Shown here one piece after another: positions 26,218 through 33,980 of a stretch of DNA of 35,827 bases. The notes below the pieces were generated by a model. The model made no database searches, was not told the origin of the DNA, and was given only the letters and a program-made list of their open reading frames with translations. The first letter of the stretch is position 1; each line of letters starts with the position of its first letter. The stretch covers positions 1 to 35,827 of the forward strand of contig CASGAH010000010.1 in assembly GCA_949299375.1 (NCBI GenBank). The letters run 5' to 3'. Origin of the DNA: an uncultured Eubacteriales bacterium (lineage in GTDB: Bacteria > Bacillota > Clostridia > Lachnospirales > Lachnospiraceae). The position numbers and the translations under genes were made by a program.

Positions 26218-26657
26218 ATGAGACAGCGAAAGAACAATTCAGACCGGTTATCGTTGCGTTTTGCTGTAACTGGTGCAGTTATGCCGGAGCGGATCTGGCA
26301 GGTTCCAGCCGCCTGAATTATCCGGCGGATGTCAAAATTATCCGTGTTCCATGTTCCTGCAGAGTCAATCCGTTGTTTATCCTCCGGGCATTTGAGAGAG
26401 GCGCCGATGGGGTGATCCTTTGCGGATGCCATCCGGGAGACTGCCACTATTCTACTGGAAATTATTATACGAGAAGAAGAATGACATTGCTCTTCTCCAT
26501 GCTGGATTACATGGGAATCGAGCGGGAGAGAACAAGAGTAGAGTGGGTGTCTGCGGCGGAAGGCGCCAAGTTTGCGGCTACCATGAATGACTTCATCAGC
26601 ACCGTTGCCAAGCTTGGAGAAAACAGAAAGTTGAGGGATTTAAGATGCAAGAAATAA
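26208..26657 (+). CDS. flxD: MvhD/FlxD-like [2Fe-2S] adaptor
   Basis: The 149-residue protein has FCCNWCSYAGADLAG (residues 18-32) and CGCHPGDCHY (72-81), which mark MvhD-type proteins. These carry a [2Fe-2S] cluster and pass electrons from a hydrogenase, formate dehydrogenase or NADH module into HdrA. No hydrogenase or formate dehydrogenase gene is present here; the downstream flavoprotein points to NADH. It overlaps hdrA by 10 bases and the next gene by 13. Confidence 0.85.
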   Translation: MQVNETAKEQFRPVIVAFCCNWCSYAGADLAGSSRLNYPADVKIIRVPCSCRVNPLFILRAFERGADGVILCGCHPGDCHYSTGNYYTRRRMTLLFSMLDYMGIERERTRVEWVSAAEGAKFAATMNDFISTVAKLGENRKLRDLRCKK

Positions 26658-27616
26658 TCGAGAAAATCAATGAACTGTTTGAGAATGGAACGGTAAACCG
26701 TGTATTGGCGTGGAAGACGGGAGAATTCGATTATGAGCGCACTCCTGCTGTATTCACAAAAGAGGACGGTTTGGATGGGTTCTCATATGACAGTTTCTGT
26801 GCGGCCAACCTGGCAAAATATCTCATCCTGGAGACAAAAAAGGAAGGAAAGATTGCCATTCTGGCCAAGCCTTGTGATACATACAACCTGAATCTTCTGA
26901 TCAAGGAGCATCGCATTGACCGTGAGAAGGTGTTCATTCTCGGCGTTCCGTGCAGATGCAAGATTGATGTGGAGAAAATTCGGGCGAAGGGCATAAAGGG
27001 AATCAAGAGCATAAAAGAAGAAGGGGATACCCTGATTATCGATACCATTTACGGAGAGAAGACATGTCCGAGACAGGAAGCCATTCAGGACAAATGTCTG
27101 GCCTGTCAGGGAAGAACCCATGTTGTTTTTGATGAGAAGATCGAGGGCGGCGAACCGGCCAACGTAGAGAAGATAGACCGCATGGCGGAGGTGGAGAAGC
27201 TGGAGGCGATGACACCGCAGGAGAGATTTGATTTCTGGAGAAGCGAGCTTTCCAAGTGTATCCGCTGCAACGCCTGCCGCAACGTGTGCCCGGCCTGCAC
27301 CTGTACGACCTGCGTGTTTGATAACCCGGCGTCCGGTGTCTCTTCCAAAGCAAATACCGATACGTTTGAAGAGAATATGTTCCACATCATTCGCGCGTTC
27401 CATGTGGCAGGGCGCTGCACTGACTGTGGAGAATGCTCCAGAGTTTGTCCGCAGCACATTCCGCTTCACCTGTTAAATCGGAAGTTTATCAAGGAAATCA
27501 ACGAGTTGTACGGCACGTATCAGTCCGGTGAGGATGCCCAGAGCAAAGGACCTCTGACAAACTTTACCCAGGAAGATGCAGAACCAAGCATTGTTTATAC
27601 GAAAGGAAGGGTTTGA
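26645..27616 (+). CDS. flxC: FlxC-like iron-sulfur protein (FrhB-like N-terminal part)
   Basis: The 323-residue protein has an N-terminal domain with AILAKPCDTYNL and LGVPCRCKID, similar to the coenzyme F420-hydrogenase beta-type fold, and extra cysteines at 141, 151 and 154. Two ferredoxin motifs follow: C205-C208-C211-C215 and C258-C261-C264-C268. FlxC belongs to the FlxABCD-HdrABC set described in Desulfovibrio vulgaris as a NADH-linked Hdr. It overlaps flxD by 13 bases and is followed after 3 bases by the next gene. Naming as flxC is by order and motifs. Confidence 0.7.
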   Translation: MQEIIEKINELFENGTVNRVLAWKTGEFDYERTPAVFTKEDGLDGFSYDSFCAANLAKYLILETKKEGKIAILAKPCDTYNLNLLIKEHRIDREKVFILGVPCRCKIDVEKIRAKGIKGIKSIKEEGDTLIIDTIYGEKTCPRQEAIQDKCLACQGRTHVVFDEKIEGGEPANVEKIDRMAEVEKLEAMTPQERFDFWRSELSKCIRCNACRNVCPACTCTTCVFDNPASGVSSKANTDTFEENMFHIIRAFHVAGRCTDCGECSRVCPQHIPLHLLNRKFIKEINELYGTYQSGEDAQSKGPLTNFTQEDAEPSIVYTKGRV

Positions 27617-27619
27617 TTT

Positions 27620-28654
27620 ATGTTAAAATGTTCAATCAGTGAAATCAACAACCTTTTCTCTGCAATTTCCGGACTTCGCACCCTGTATCTGCCAGTAGAA
27701 AAGGCCGGACAAGCTCTGTACGGGGCGTGGACTCCGCAGGCCAGGCTTTGTCTGGACAAATTAAATACCGTGAAATCCCCGAAAGATCTGTTTTTCCCAC
27801 AGAGTGAAGATCTGGTGAGATTCCAGAGAGAGGGAAAGAAAATCTCAATTGAGATGCCGGATGCGATTGACGAGAAGTTCGTCCTGTTTGGTGTGCGTGC
27901 CTGCGATGCGAAGGGACTTCAGATTCTGGATACGGTATTTCTGAGTGATCCGGTCGATACGTATTATGCAGCCAGAAGAGAAAATGGGATTGTCATCTGC
28001 GCCGCCTGCAGCGAGCCGGAGGAGACATGTTTTTGCAATGTATTTGGCATTGACGCAACCGAACCTGCCGGGGACATTGTGACATGGACGGTGGGCGATA
28101 CGCTGTATTGGGAGGCAAAAACAGAGAAAGGCGCAGAATTTACAGAAAAAGTAAAGGGCGTTTTGGAGGAGGCTTCCGCCGAGGAGGAGGCCAGTGTAGC
28201 GGCGCAGAATGAATCGGTAAAAGAAATCATAAAGCAGCTTCCGTTTGCGGACCTAAATCTGGAAGGGTTTGACGGGGATCATCTCCTTGAAAAGTTCAAT
28301 TCTCCGAAGTGGGCGGAACTTTCAAAGGCCTGCCTTGGGTGCGGAACCTGTACGTTTGTCTGCCCGACCTGTCAGTGCTATGACATCCGCGACTATGATA
28401 CGGGACACGGCATTCAGAGATTCCGCTGCTGGGATTCCTGTATGTACTCTGACTTTACGAAGATGGCTGGAGGAAATCCGAGAAAGACCCAGCTGGAACG
28501 GTTCCGCCAGAGATTTATGCACAAGCTTGTCTATTTCCCATCCAACAACGATGGCGAATATTCTTGTGTGGGATGCGGACGCTGCGTTGCCAAATGTCCA
28601 ATCTCTATGAATATTGTAAAAGTTGCAAGAGCGCTAGGGGAGGAATCCAAATGA
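27620..28654 (+). CDS. flxB: FlxB-like iron-sulfur protein (AsrA-like)
   Basis: The 344-residue protein resembles anaerobic sulfite reductase subunit A. It has FGVRACDAKGLQILD (residues 90-104), an extra cysteine cluster C127, C130, C137, C139, and two [4Fe-4S] motifs at C238-C241-C244-C248 and C316-C319-C322-C326. Such proteins relay electrons from an NAD(P)H flavoprotein. With no sulfite reductase catalytic subunit nearby, a role in the Flx module is more likely. The stop overlaps the flxA ATG (ATGA). Confidence 0.75.
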   Translation: MLKCSISEINNLFSAISGLRTLYLPVEKAGQALYGAWTPQARLCLDKLNTVKSPKDLFFPQSEDLVRFQREGKKISIEMPDAIDEKFVLFGVRACDAKGLQILDTVFLSDPVDTYYAARRENGIVICAACSEPEETCFCNVFGIDATEPAGDIVTWTVGDTLYWEAKTEKGAEFTEKVKGVLEEASAEEEASVAAQNESVKEIIKQLPFADLNLEGFDGDHLLEKFNSPKWAELSKACLGCGTCTFVCPTCQCYDIRDYDTGHGIQRFRCWDSCMYSDFTKMAGGNPRKTQLERFRQRFMHKLVYFPSNNDGEYSCVGCGRCVAKCPISMNIVKVARALGEESK

Positions 28655-29487
28655 ATAGAAACGAAGCATTAATCCCGAAGCTGGGTGTTGTTACGAAGAT
28701 CATTCAGGAGACGCCGGACGTTAAGACATTCCATATCAATGCTCCGGAAGGCGGAAAGTTATTTGAACATATGCCCGGTCAGTGCGCAATGATCTCTGTT
28801 CCGGGGGTAGGCGAAGGGATGTTTTCCATTCCATCCTCCCCGACCAAGAAAGAATATATGGAATTCAGCATCAAGCAGTGCGGCTGTCTGACAGACTTTC
28901 TTCACTCGATGGAGGAAGGGCAGATGGTTACTGTGAGAGGACCTCTCGGCAACCATTTCCCGGTGGAGACGGAATTGAAGGGAAAAAATCTCCTTGTAAT
29001 TGCCGGAGGAATCGGAATCGCTCCGGTTCGCTCTGTAATCAATTATTGTCTGGACGAGGCAAATCGGGCAAACTACGGAACCATTGATATTGTGTACGGT
29101 GCGCGCTCCAAAGATGACCTTGTCTACTTTGAGGAAATGCAGGAAGTATGGCCGAAGTGTCCGGGAGTAAAGGTACATCTGACAATTGACCGTCCTCAGG
29201 AAGGATGGGATGGCCATGTCGGATTTGTGCCGAACTATGTAAAAGAACTGAACTTCTCTACCGATAAAACAGTCATTATGTGTGGGCCGCCGGTCATGAT
29301 CAAGTTCACCCTGGCGGGGCTTATGGAACTTGGATTCCAGAAAACTCAGGTATTTACCACGATGGAGCTGAGAATGAAGTGCGGCATCGGCAAGTGCGGA
29401 CGATGCAATATCGGTAATAAGTACGTATGTAAGGATGGTCCGGTATTCCGTTTTGACGAACTGGATCAGCTGCCAAACGAATATTAA
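28651..29487 (+). CDS. flxA: FlxA-like NAD(H)-binding FAD protein (AsrB-like)
   Basis: The 278-residue protein of the ferredoxin-NADP reductase superfamily has an FAD domain at about residues 10-105, the pyridine-nucleotide loop IAGGIGIAPVRS (117-128), CGPPVM (211-216) and a C-terminal [2Fe-2S] set C244, C249, C252, C260 as in dihydroorotate dehydrogenase B. The FAD motif RxYS is replaced by MFSIPSS. It should oxidise NADH and feed electrons to FlxB/C. The start at 28651 is set by GGGGAGGA upstream and by the overlap with flxB; the frame upstream to 28564 is inside flxB. Confidence 0.8.
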   Translation: MNRNEALIPKLGVVTKIIQETPDVKTFHINAPEGGKLFEHMPGQCAMISVPGVGEGMFSIPSSPTKKEYMEFSIKQCGCLTDFLHSMEEGQMVTVRGPLGNHFPVETELKGKNLLVIAGGIGIAPVRSVINYCLDEANRANYGTIDIVYGARSKDDLVYFEEMQEVWPKCPGVKVHLTIDRPQEGWDGHVGFVPNYVKELNFSTDKTVIMCGPPVMIKFTLAGLMELGFQKTQVFTTMELRMKCGIGKCGRCNIGNKYVCKDGPVFRFDELDQLPNEY

Positions 29488-29513
29488 TATTCCGCCTGAG
29501 AGGAGTTAAGAAA

Positions 29514-30188
29514 ATGGAAGAAATGATTAACGTATATTTATATGGCAAGAAATACACAGTACCGTCCAGCTTAACGATTATGGAAGCGTTTGAGTACGCA
29601 GGTTATCAGCTCGTTCGCGGATGCGGATGCAGAAACGGATTCTGCGGCGCCTGCGCGACGATTTACAGAATCAAGGGACAGCATGAACTGCACGGATGTC
29701 TGGCGTGCTCCACAAAAGTAGAGGACAATATGTATGTGGCTTCCCTTCCGTTCTTCCCGCTGGAAAAGAAAATCTACAACATTGAGGAAATCAAGCCGAC
29801 CCAGCAGATTATGATGCAGCTGTATCCGGAGATTTACAGCTGCGTTGGCTGCAACGCCTGTACGAAGGCTTGCTCCCAGCAGCTGAACGTAATGCAGTAT
29901 ATTGCGTATGCACAGAGAGGCGAGTATGAGAAGTGTGCGGAAGAATCCTTTGACTGTGTAATGTGCGGAATCTGTTCTGCCCGCTGCCCGGCTGGAATCT
30001 CTCATCCGCAGGTTGCTTTGCTGGCAAGAAGATTGACCGGAAAGTACATAAAGCCGGAGGCAAAGCACTTAACCGAACGGGTTAAGGCCATTGAAAACGG
30101 AGAATTTGACGCTCTTGTGGAGGCTGTTATGGACAAGCCGCTTGAGGAGCTGAAAGAAATGTACAATACCAGAGTCATTGAAAAGTAA
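29514..30188 (+). CDS. frdB: Fumarate reductase iron-sulfur subunit, short TfrB/FrdB-like
   Basis: The 224-residue protein has an N-terminal [2Fe-2S] domain with C37, C39, C44, C47 and C62/C65, then two [4Fe-4S] motifs, C110-C113-C116-C120 and C148-C151-C154-C158. Canonical FrdB has a [3Fe-4S] ligand pattern in its last domain; here two ordinary four-Cys sets are seen. Archaeal TfrB carries in addition an HdrB-like CCG domain; that is absent here, while a free HdrB is encoded in the same operon. No membrane anchor (FrdC/D) is encoded, so the enzyme is soluble. GAGGAG lies before the ATG. Confidence 0.82.
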   Translation: MEEMINVYLYGKKYTVPSSLTIMEAFEYAGYQLVRGCGCRNGFCGACATIYRIKGQHELHGCLACSTKVEDNMYVASLPFFPLEKKIYNIEEIKPTQQIMMQLYPEIYSCVGCNACTKACSQQLNVMQYIAYAQRGEYEKCAEESFDCVMCGICSARCPAGISHPQVALLARRLTGKYIKPEAKHLTERVKAIENGEFDALVEAVMDKPLEELKEMYNTRVIEK

Positions 30189-30200
30189 GGAGGAACAGCG

Positions 30201-31802
30201 ATGAGTGTACCATATACGGCAGAAATGTTAGAGTCTGTTAAAAAGGTAGAAGCCGGAAGAGCAGACCGGATCGGATTTGAGCCAAGACGGATGACTGCAG
30301 AAGAAAAGGAAGTCATCCTGAGAGAAAACCATCCGGATTACAATATGGACAGCTTTAAGACCATTGAGGTTGGCCCGAACGCAGGGGAGAAGGCTCCGAT
30401 TGAACTGGTTGATCTGCTGCAGGCAAACAGCAGAGTAAAAGGAATGGACATCGATCTGGCACACCCGACATATGATGTGGATGTGCTGATTATCGGCGGC
30501 GGCGGCGCCGGTGCATCTGCGGCCATCGAGGCCAATGAAGGCGGCGCAAACGTTATGATCGTGACAAAGCTTCGAATCGGAGATGCCAACACCATGATGG
30601 CAGAAGGCGGCATTCAGGCAGCGGACAAAGAAAATGACTCTCCCGCCCAGCATTATCTGGACGTAATGGGAGGCGGACATTTTGCAAACGTTCCGGAGCT
30701 TGTCAAAAAACTTGTCTGTGACGGACCTTCCGCAGTAAACTGGCTGGATCATCTCGGCGTTTTGTTCGACAAAGATGAAAATGGTGTGATGATTACGACA
30801 CATGGCGGCGGAACCTCCCGAAAGAGAATGCATGCCGCAGCCGATTACTCCGGTGCGGAGATTATGCGTGTGCTTCGGGATGAAGTGTTCAACAGAGGAA
30901 TTCCGGTGGTAGACTTTACCGTTGCCATTGAACTGATCAAAGACACGGAGGGCAAGATCGGCGGAGCTGTTTTGATGAACCTGGAGACCAATGAGATTAT
31001 GGTTGCGAGAGCAAAATGTGTCATCATTGCAACCGGCGGCGCCGGACGTCTCCACTATCAGGGATTCCCGACATCCAACCATTACGGAGCAACCGCAGAC
31101 GGCCTTGTGCTGGCTTACCGTGCTGGTGCGCGCCTGCTGTATCAGGACACGCTGCAGTACCATCCGACCGGTGTAAAATATCCGGCACAGATCTATGGAG
31201 CGCTTGTAACCGAGAAAGTTCGTTCTATGGGTGCGATGTTCGTCAACAAAGACGGAGAAGTGTTCATGCATCCGCTGGAGACGCGCGATGTGGCAGCATC
31301 CGGTATCATTCGGGAGTGCAAGAGAGGAAACGGCGTTCCCACACCTCTGGGAGATGGCATCTGGCTGGATACGCCGATGATTGATATGATTCACGGAAAA
31401 GGAACGCTCGAGAAGCGTCTTCCAGGTATGCTGCGGATGTACCTGAGATATGGCATCGATATGAGAGAAGTGCCGATTGTCATTTATCCGACACTCCACT
31501 ACCAAAATGGCGGAATCCGCATCACGGCAGACGGCATGTCCGACATTGAAAACCTCTATGTGGCAGGTGAGGCTGTCGGAGGAATTCATGGAAGAAACCG
31601 TCTGATGGGCAACTCGCTTTTGGATATCATTGTATTCGGACGCAATGCCGGACAGCAGGCATCCAAAAAGTGCAAGAGTGTAACCCTTGCAGAGCTGACG
31701 CTGAGCCATGTGGACCAGTTTGCTGAAGCGTGTGCAAAAGCCGGAATCGTGACAGATCTTGTATCTCCGAAGCTTTTGCCGGATTATAGAAGAAAAGTTT
31801 GA
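30201..31802 (+). CDS. frdA: Fumarate reductase flavoprotein subunit (TfrA/FrdA-like)
   Basis: The 533-residue protein has an FAD loop IIGGGGAGASAA (residues 97-108) and all four substrate residues in order: H321 in YHPTG, R362 in ETRD, H433 in TLHYQNGGI and R467 in GRNRLMGNS. The residue that bears covalent FAD in membrane FrdA/SdhA (His in SHT.A..GG) is Asn130 here (ANTMMAEGG), so FAD is probably non-covalent, as in thiol:fumarate reductase and aspartate oxidase. An N-terminal extension of about 90 residues precedes the flavin domain. AAGGAGG lies 7 bases before the ATG. It should reduce fumarate to succinate in the cytoplasm. Aspartate oxidase is less likely, given the FeS partner. Confidence 0.87.
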   Translation: MSVPYTAEMLESVKKVEAGRADRIGFEPRRMTAEEKEVILRENHPDYNMDSFKTIEVGPNAGEKAPIELVDLLQANSRVKGMDIDLAHPTYDVDVLIIGGGGAGASAAIEANEGGANVMIVTKLRIGDANTMMAEGGIQAADKENDSPAQHYLDVMGGGHFANVPELVKKLVCDGPSAVNWLDHLGVLFDKDENGVMITTHGGGTSRKRMHAAADYSGAEIMRVLRDEVFNRGIPVVDFTVAIELIKDTEGKIGGAVLMNLETNEIMVARAKCVIIATGGAGRLHYQGFPTSNHYGATADGLVLAYRAGARLLYQDTLQYHPTGVKYPAQIYGALVTEKVRSMGAMFVNKDGEVFMHPLETRDVAASGIIRECKRGNGVPTPLGDGIWLDTPMIDMIHGKGTLEKRLPGMLRMYLRYGIDMREVPIVIYPTLHYQNGGIRITADGMSDIENLYVAGEAVGGIHGRNRLMGNSLLDIIVFGRNAGQQASKKCKSVTLAELTLSHVDQFAEACAKAGIVTDLVSPKLLPDYRRKV

Positions 31803-31860
31803 TGAGACAAAACCGATCGCAGGAAAACATTTGAGATCGGAAGAAAGAAAAAGATTTCCG

Positions 31861-31910
31861 TATGCCGACTGAACGCTTGGGCCGTGTGCGCCGGACGATC
31901 AGTCGGCATA
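31861..31910 (+). other. Perfect 12-bp hairpin between frdA and the carrier gene
   Basis: TATGCCGACTGA (31861-31872) pairs perfectly with TCAGTCGGCATA (31899-31910) around a 26-base GC-rich loop. No U-tract follows on the plus strand, so it is not a classical terminator. It may stabilise the upstream mRNA end or attenuate carrier expression. Confidence 0.6.
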
Positions 31911-31932
31911 AAAGCGGAATCGGGGGAGTAAT

Positions 31933-33090
31933 ATGGAATACTTAAATACAGTTTGCCAGAATGTGGTCGTTTCTACCCTTTTTATTATTTTTATCATTGC
32001 CATGATTGGATATCTGGTTGGCGGCATCAAGATCAAGGGAATTGAGCTGGGAACGGCAGGTGTTTTGCTTGTGGCATTGATCTTCGGGCATTTTGGGTTT
32101 GAAGTAGATAAAATTGTGGAAGACATGGGAATTGCCATGTTCGTAACATCAGTCGGATTCATCGCGGGACCGAAATTTTTCCGGAACTTCTTAAAGAACG
32201 CGAAATCGTATGTGTTGATTGGATTTATCATTATTTTGAGCGGAGCACTCACCTGTGCCGTTGCCATTAAGGCCGGAAACATTCAGCCGGAGCTGGCAGC
32301 GGGCCTGCTGTCCGGCGCACTGACGAGTACACCTGGATTTGCGGCAGCCAAAGAGGCGGCTGGAGAGCTAGACAGCGTTGTTGCAATCGGATATGGCATT
32401 GCCTATCCTTTTGGCGTCATCGGCGTTGTCATGTTTGTTCAGCTTCTCCCGAAGATTTTGAAGGTGAATATGGAAGAGGAGCGTGCCAAATATGCGGCAG
32501 CCAGCACAGTAGAAGTTACGATCTATAAGGGAACGCTGATTGAGATTGACCCGATGGGAATGATGCAGTTCTGTGCTGCGGTTGTCCTTGGCGTAATTAT
32601 CGGGAAAATTTACATTCTCCTTCCGGGCGGCGCAACGTTTGCCCTTGGAACATCCGGCGGTCCTCTGATTGCTGGTTTGATCTTCGGACATTTTGGCCAC
32701 ATTGGAAAAATTGATATTTACTGTGATAAGAGACTTCTGGAACATTTCCGTGAGTTCGGTTTGGTGCTCTTCCTGATTGCGGCGGGCTTAAAAGGCGGTG
32801 CCGGATTTGTAGAGACACTGCAGGAACAGGGGCTGATGCTGTTTGTCTGGGGAGCGCTGTTTACCGCCATTCCGATGTTCATCGGATACTTCATTGCAAA
32901 ACATTTGCTGAAGTTAAATCTCTTTAACAGTCTTGGGTCCATCTGCGGCGGAATGACAAGCACCCCGGCGCTTGGTACGCTGATCAGCGTGACAAAAACC
33001 GATGATGTGGCAACTGCATATGCATCGACATATCCGATTGCACTTGTTGCAGTCGTTCTGGCTTGCCAGTTTGTCATCCTTCTATTCTAA
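31933..33090 (+). CDS. AspT/AAE-family carrier without RCK domains
   Basis: The 385-residue membrane protein has two related halves, each with a TSTP motif (GALTSTPG at 128-135; GGMTSTPA at 339-346) and a matching YP helix (GIAYPFGVIGV; STYPIALVAVV). This is the duplicated AspT/YidE-type carrier fold. Family members usually carry two central TrkA-C domains and reach about 560 residues; here the linker is only about 40-60 residues. AspT exchanges aspartate for alanine. Next to mdh, fumarase and fumarate reductase, a C4-dicarboxylate substrate such as succinate, fumarate or aspartate is a reasonable inference. GGGGGAG precedes the ATG. Confidence 0.72.
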   Translation: MEYLNTVCQNVVVSTLFIIFIIAMIGYLVGGIKIKGIELGTAGVLLVALIFGHFGFEVDKIVEDMGIAMFVTSVGFIAGPKFFRNFLKNAKSYVLIGFIIILSGALTCAVAIKAGNIQPELAAGLLSGALTSTPGFAAAKEAAGELDSVVAIGYGIAYPFGVIGVVMFVQLLPKILKVNMEEERAKYAAASTVEVTIYKGTLIEIDPMGMMQFCAAVVLGVIIGKIYILLPGGATFALGTSGGPLIAGLIFGHFGHIGKIDIYCDKRLLEHFREFGLVLFLIAAGLKGGAGFVETLQEQGLMLFVWGALFTAIPMFIGYFIAKHLLKLNLFNSLGSICGGMTSTPALGTLISVTKTDDVATAYASTYPIALVAVVLACQFVILLF

Positions 33091-33470
33091 AAATAAATTA
33101 ATCACAAGCCTGGCAAGTTCCGGATTTTCGTGCTGCATGGATACACTTAAAATCTGTGTATTGCTAATCGTCTGCACATTAATCTTGCTGTATAATCCTT
33201 TTGAAGCACAATATCACTTTTAATGATATACGCATAGGTTCCCGCCAAATACTCTGACGCATCCAAATCTCCTGTCGTCACAGTTCCTCCCTGTAAGGTG
33301 TCGGAGTTTTTGACAATCAGCGATACATCGGCTCGGTATTCCGGAGTGATAAAATACTTCGGGATCGCAAATCCGATTCCCGTTCCAATAACCCCTGCAA
33401 GGATAATCCAAATCAAATGCGCCCTGAGAATGGCAGCAACTTCTGACAAATCAATGATATCTTCATCCAT
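33082..33470 (-). pseudogene. wzz: Truncated, frameshifted Wzz/CpsC chain-length regulator
   Basis: The intact N terminus reads MDEDIIDLSEVAAIL, a membrane helix, then ITPEYRADVSLIV and YLAGTYAYIIKSD, typical of Wzz polysaccharide co-polymerases. After VLQKDYTA (about 33195-33210) the original frame leaves homology and stops at 33147. The neighbouring frame continues with INVQTISNTQILSVSM and HENPELARLVIN, also Wzz-like. It stops at 33082-33084, inside the end of the convergent carrier gene. So the gene has lost one frame, probably a few residues before the shift, and all of its C-terminal half. GAGGGAA precedes its ATG, which lies only about 50 bases from the invertible cassette. Confidence 0.82.
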
Positions 33471-33517
33471 ATCGCAATTCCCTCATAATTCACGTAGATT
33501 CCTTGATTTCTCTCCTT

Positions 33518-33542
33518 AACCACATAATGTTGATTATGTGGT
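33518..33542 (+). repeat. Left inverted repeat of the cassette
   Basis: A 25-bp sequence identical in reverse complement to 33981-34005. It has 10-bp arms around GTTG. Confidence 0.95.
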
Positions 33543-33548
33543 GTGTTG

Positions 33549-33773
33549 AATGGCTTACGGGGGGGGGTGCAGGAAGTTTGCCCATCCAAGGAAGCGCTTG
33601 GCGAGGTTAGCACATGAGTTACCGCATCGGATAGGGGAGTTTTTTTCCCTATCCGATCTCGCTAGCATAGCTGTATCAAATGGCTTCCGGTCTGTACAAG
33701 CAAGCTTGCCCATTCAGGGGACGCTTGATGACTTTATCGCACAAAAAAAGAGAGGGGTTTCCTCTCTTTTTTT
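33549..33773. repeat. Two diverged copies of a ~95-110 nt unit, each ending in a hairpin
   Basis: Copy 1 begins at 33549 and copy 2 at 33679, both with AATGGCTT. They share AAG(t/c)TTGCCCAT, GCTTG(gc/at)GA and a late CGCA. Copy 1 ends in a stem ATCGGATAGGG/CCCTATCCGAT (33626-33657). Copy 2 ends in the terminator at 33743-33773. The conserved blocks with a closing hairpin look like a duplicated structured RNA or leader rather than protein: the open frames through it share no frame between copies. Confidence 0.6.
33743..33773. terminator. Bidirectional terminator inside the cassette
   Basis: AAAAAAAGAGAGG (33743-33755) pairs with CCTCTCTTTTTTT (33761-33773) around GGTTT. The A and T runs make it work on both strands, so it insulates wzz from transcription arriving from the recombinase gene in either orientation. 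Confidence 0.88.
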
Positions 33774-33857
33774 CACCAAAATCAGCCAGGGGCAGCTTAA
33801 GAATTTGTTCCTGGCTTGTTGTCGTGTGTAGATTGGTATTTTATTCTTTTGAACACC

Positions 33858-33917
33858 AAAAATCTTGTTTTTTGTATTTATCTCCTTCCAAAGGGAGGAA
33901 AAAAATACAAAGATTTT
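33858..33917. other. Long imperfect hairpin next to the cassette promoter
   Basis: AAAATCTT (33859-33866) pairs with AAGATTTT (33910-33917), and TTGTATTT (33872-33879) with AAATACAA (33903-33910), with an inner CTCC/GGAG. It lies immediately upstream of the -35 box and might act as a second terminator or a protein-binding site. Confidence 0.5.
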
Positions 33918-33929
33918 GCAACTTTTGTA

Positions 33930-33958
33930 TTGACATATTTAGAGAGATATTGTAAAAT
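33930..33958 (+). promoter_or_regulatory. Cassette promoter, pointing away from wzz as written
   Basis: TTGACA (33930-33935), a 17-base spacer and TAAAAT (33953-33958). After inversion the same boxes would lie at about 33588-33593 and 33565-33570 on the minus strand, starting transcription about 90 bases before the wzz ATG. Confidence 0.85.
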
Positions 33959-33980
33959 AATGCTTAGATTTTGGAAGAAA

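Noticed and set aside
27620..29487. Anaerobic sulfite reductase (AsrA/AsrB)
   Set aside because: The proteins resemble AsrA and AsrB, but there is no siroheme-type AsrC, and they sit inside an hdr-flx operon.
33550..33955. Two plus-strand ORFs inside the invertible cassette
   Set aside because: They cross hairpins and the terminator, use different frames in the two repeat copies and show no protein features.
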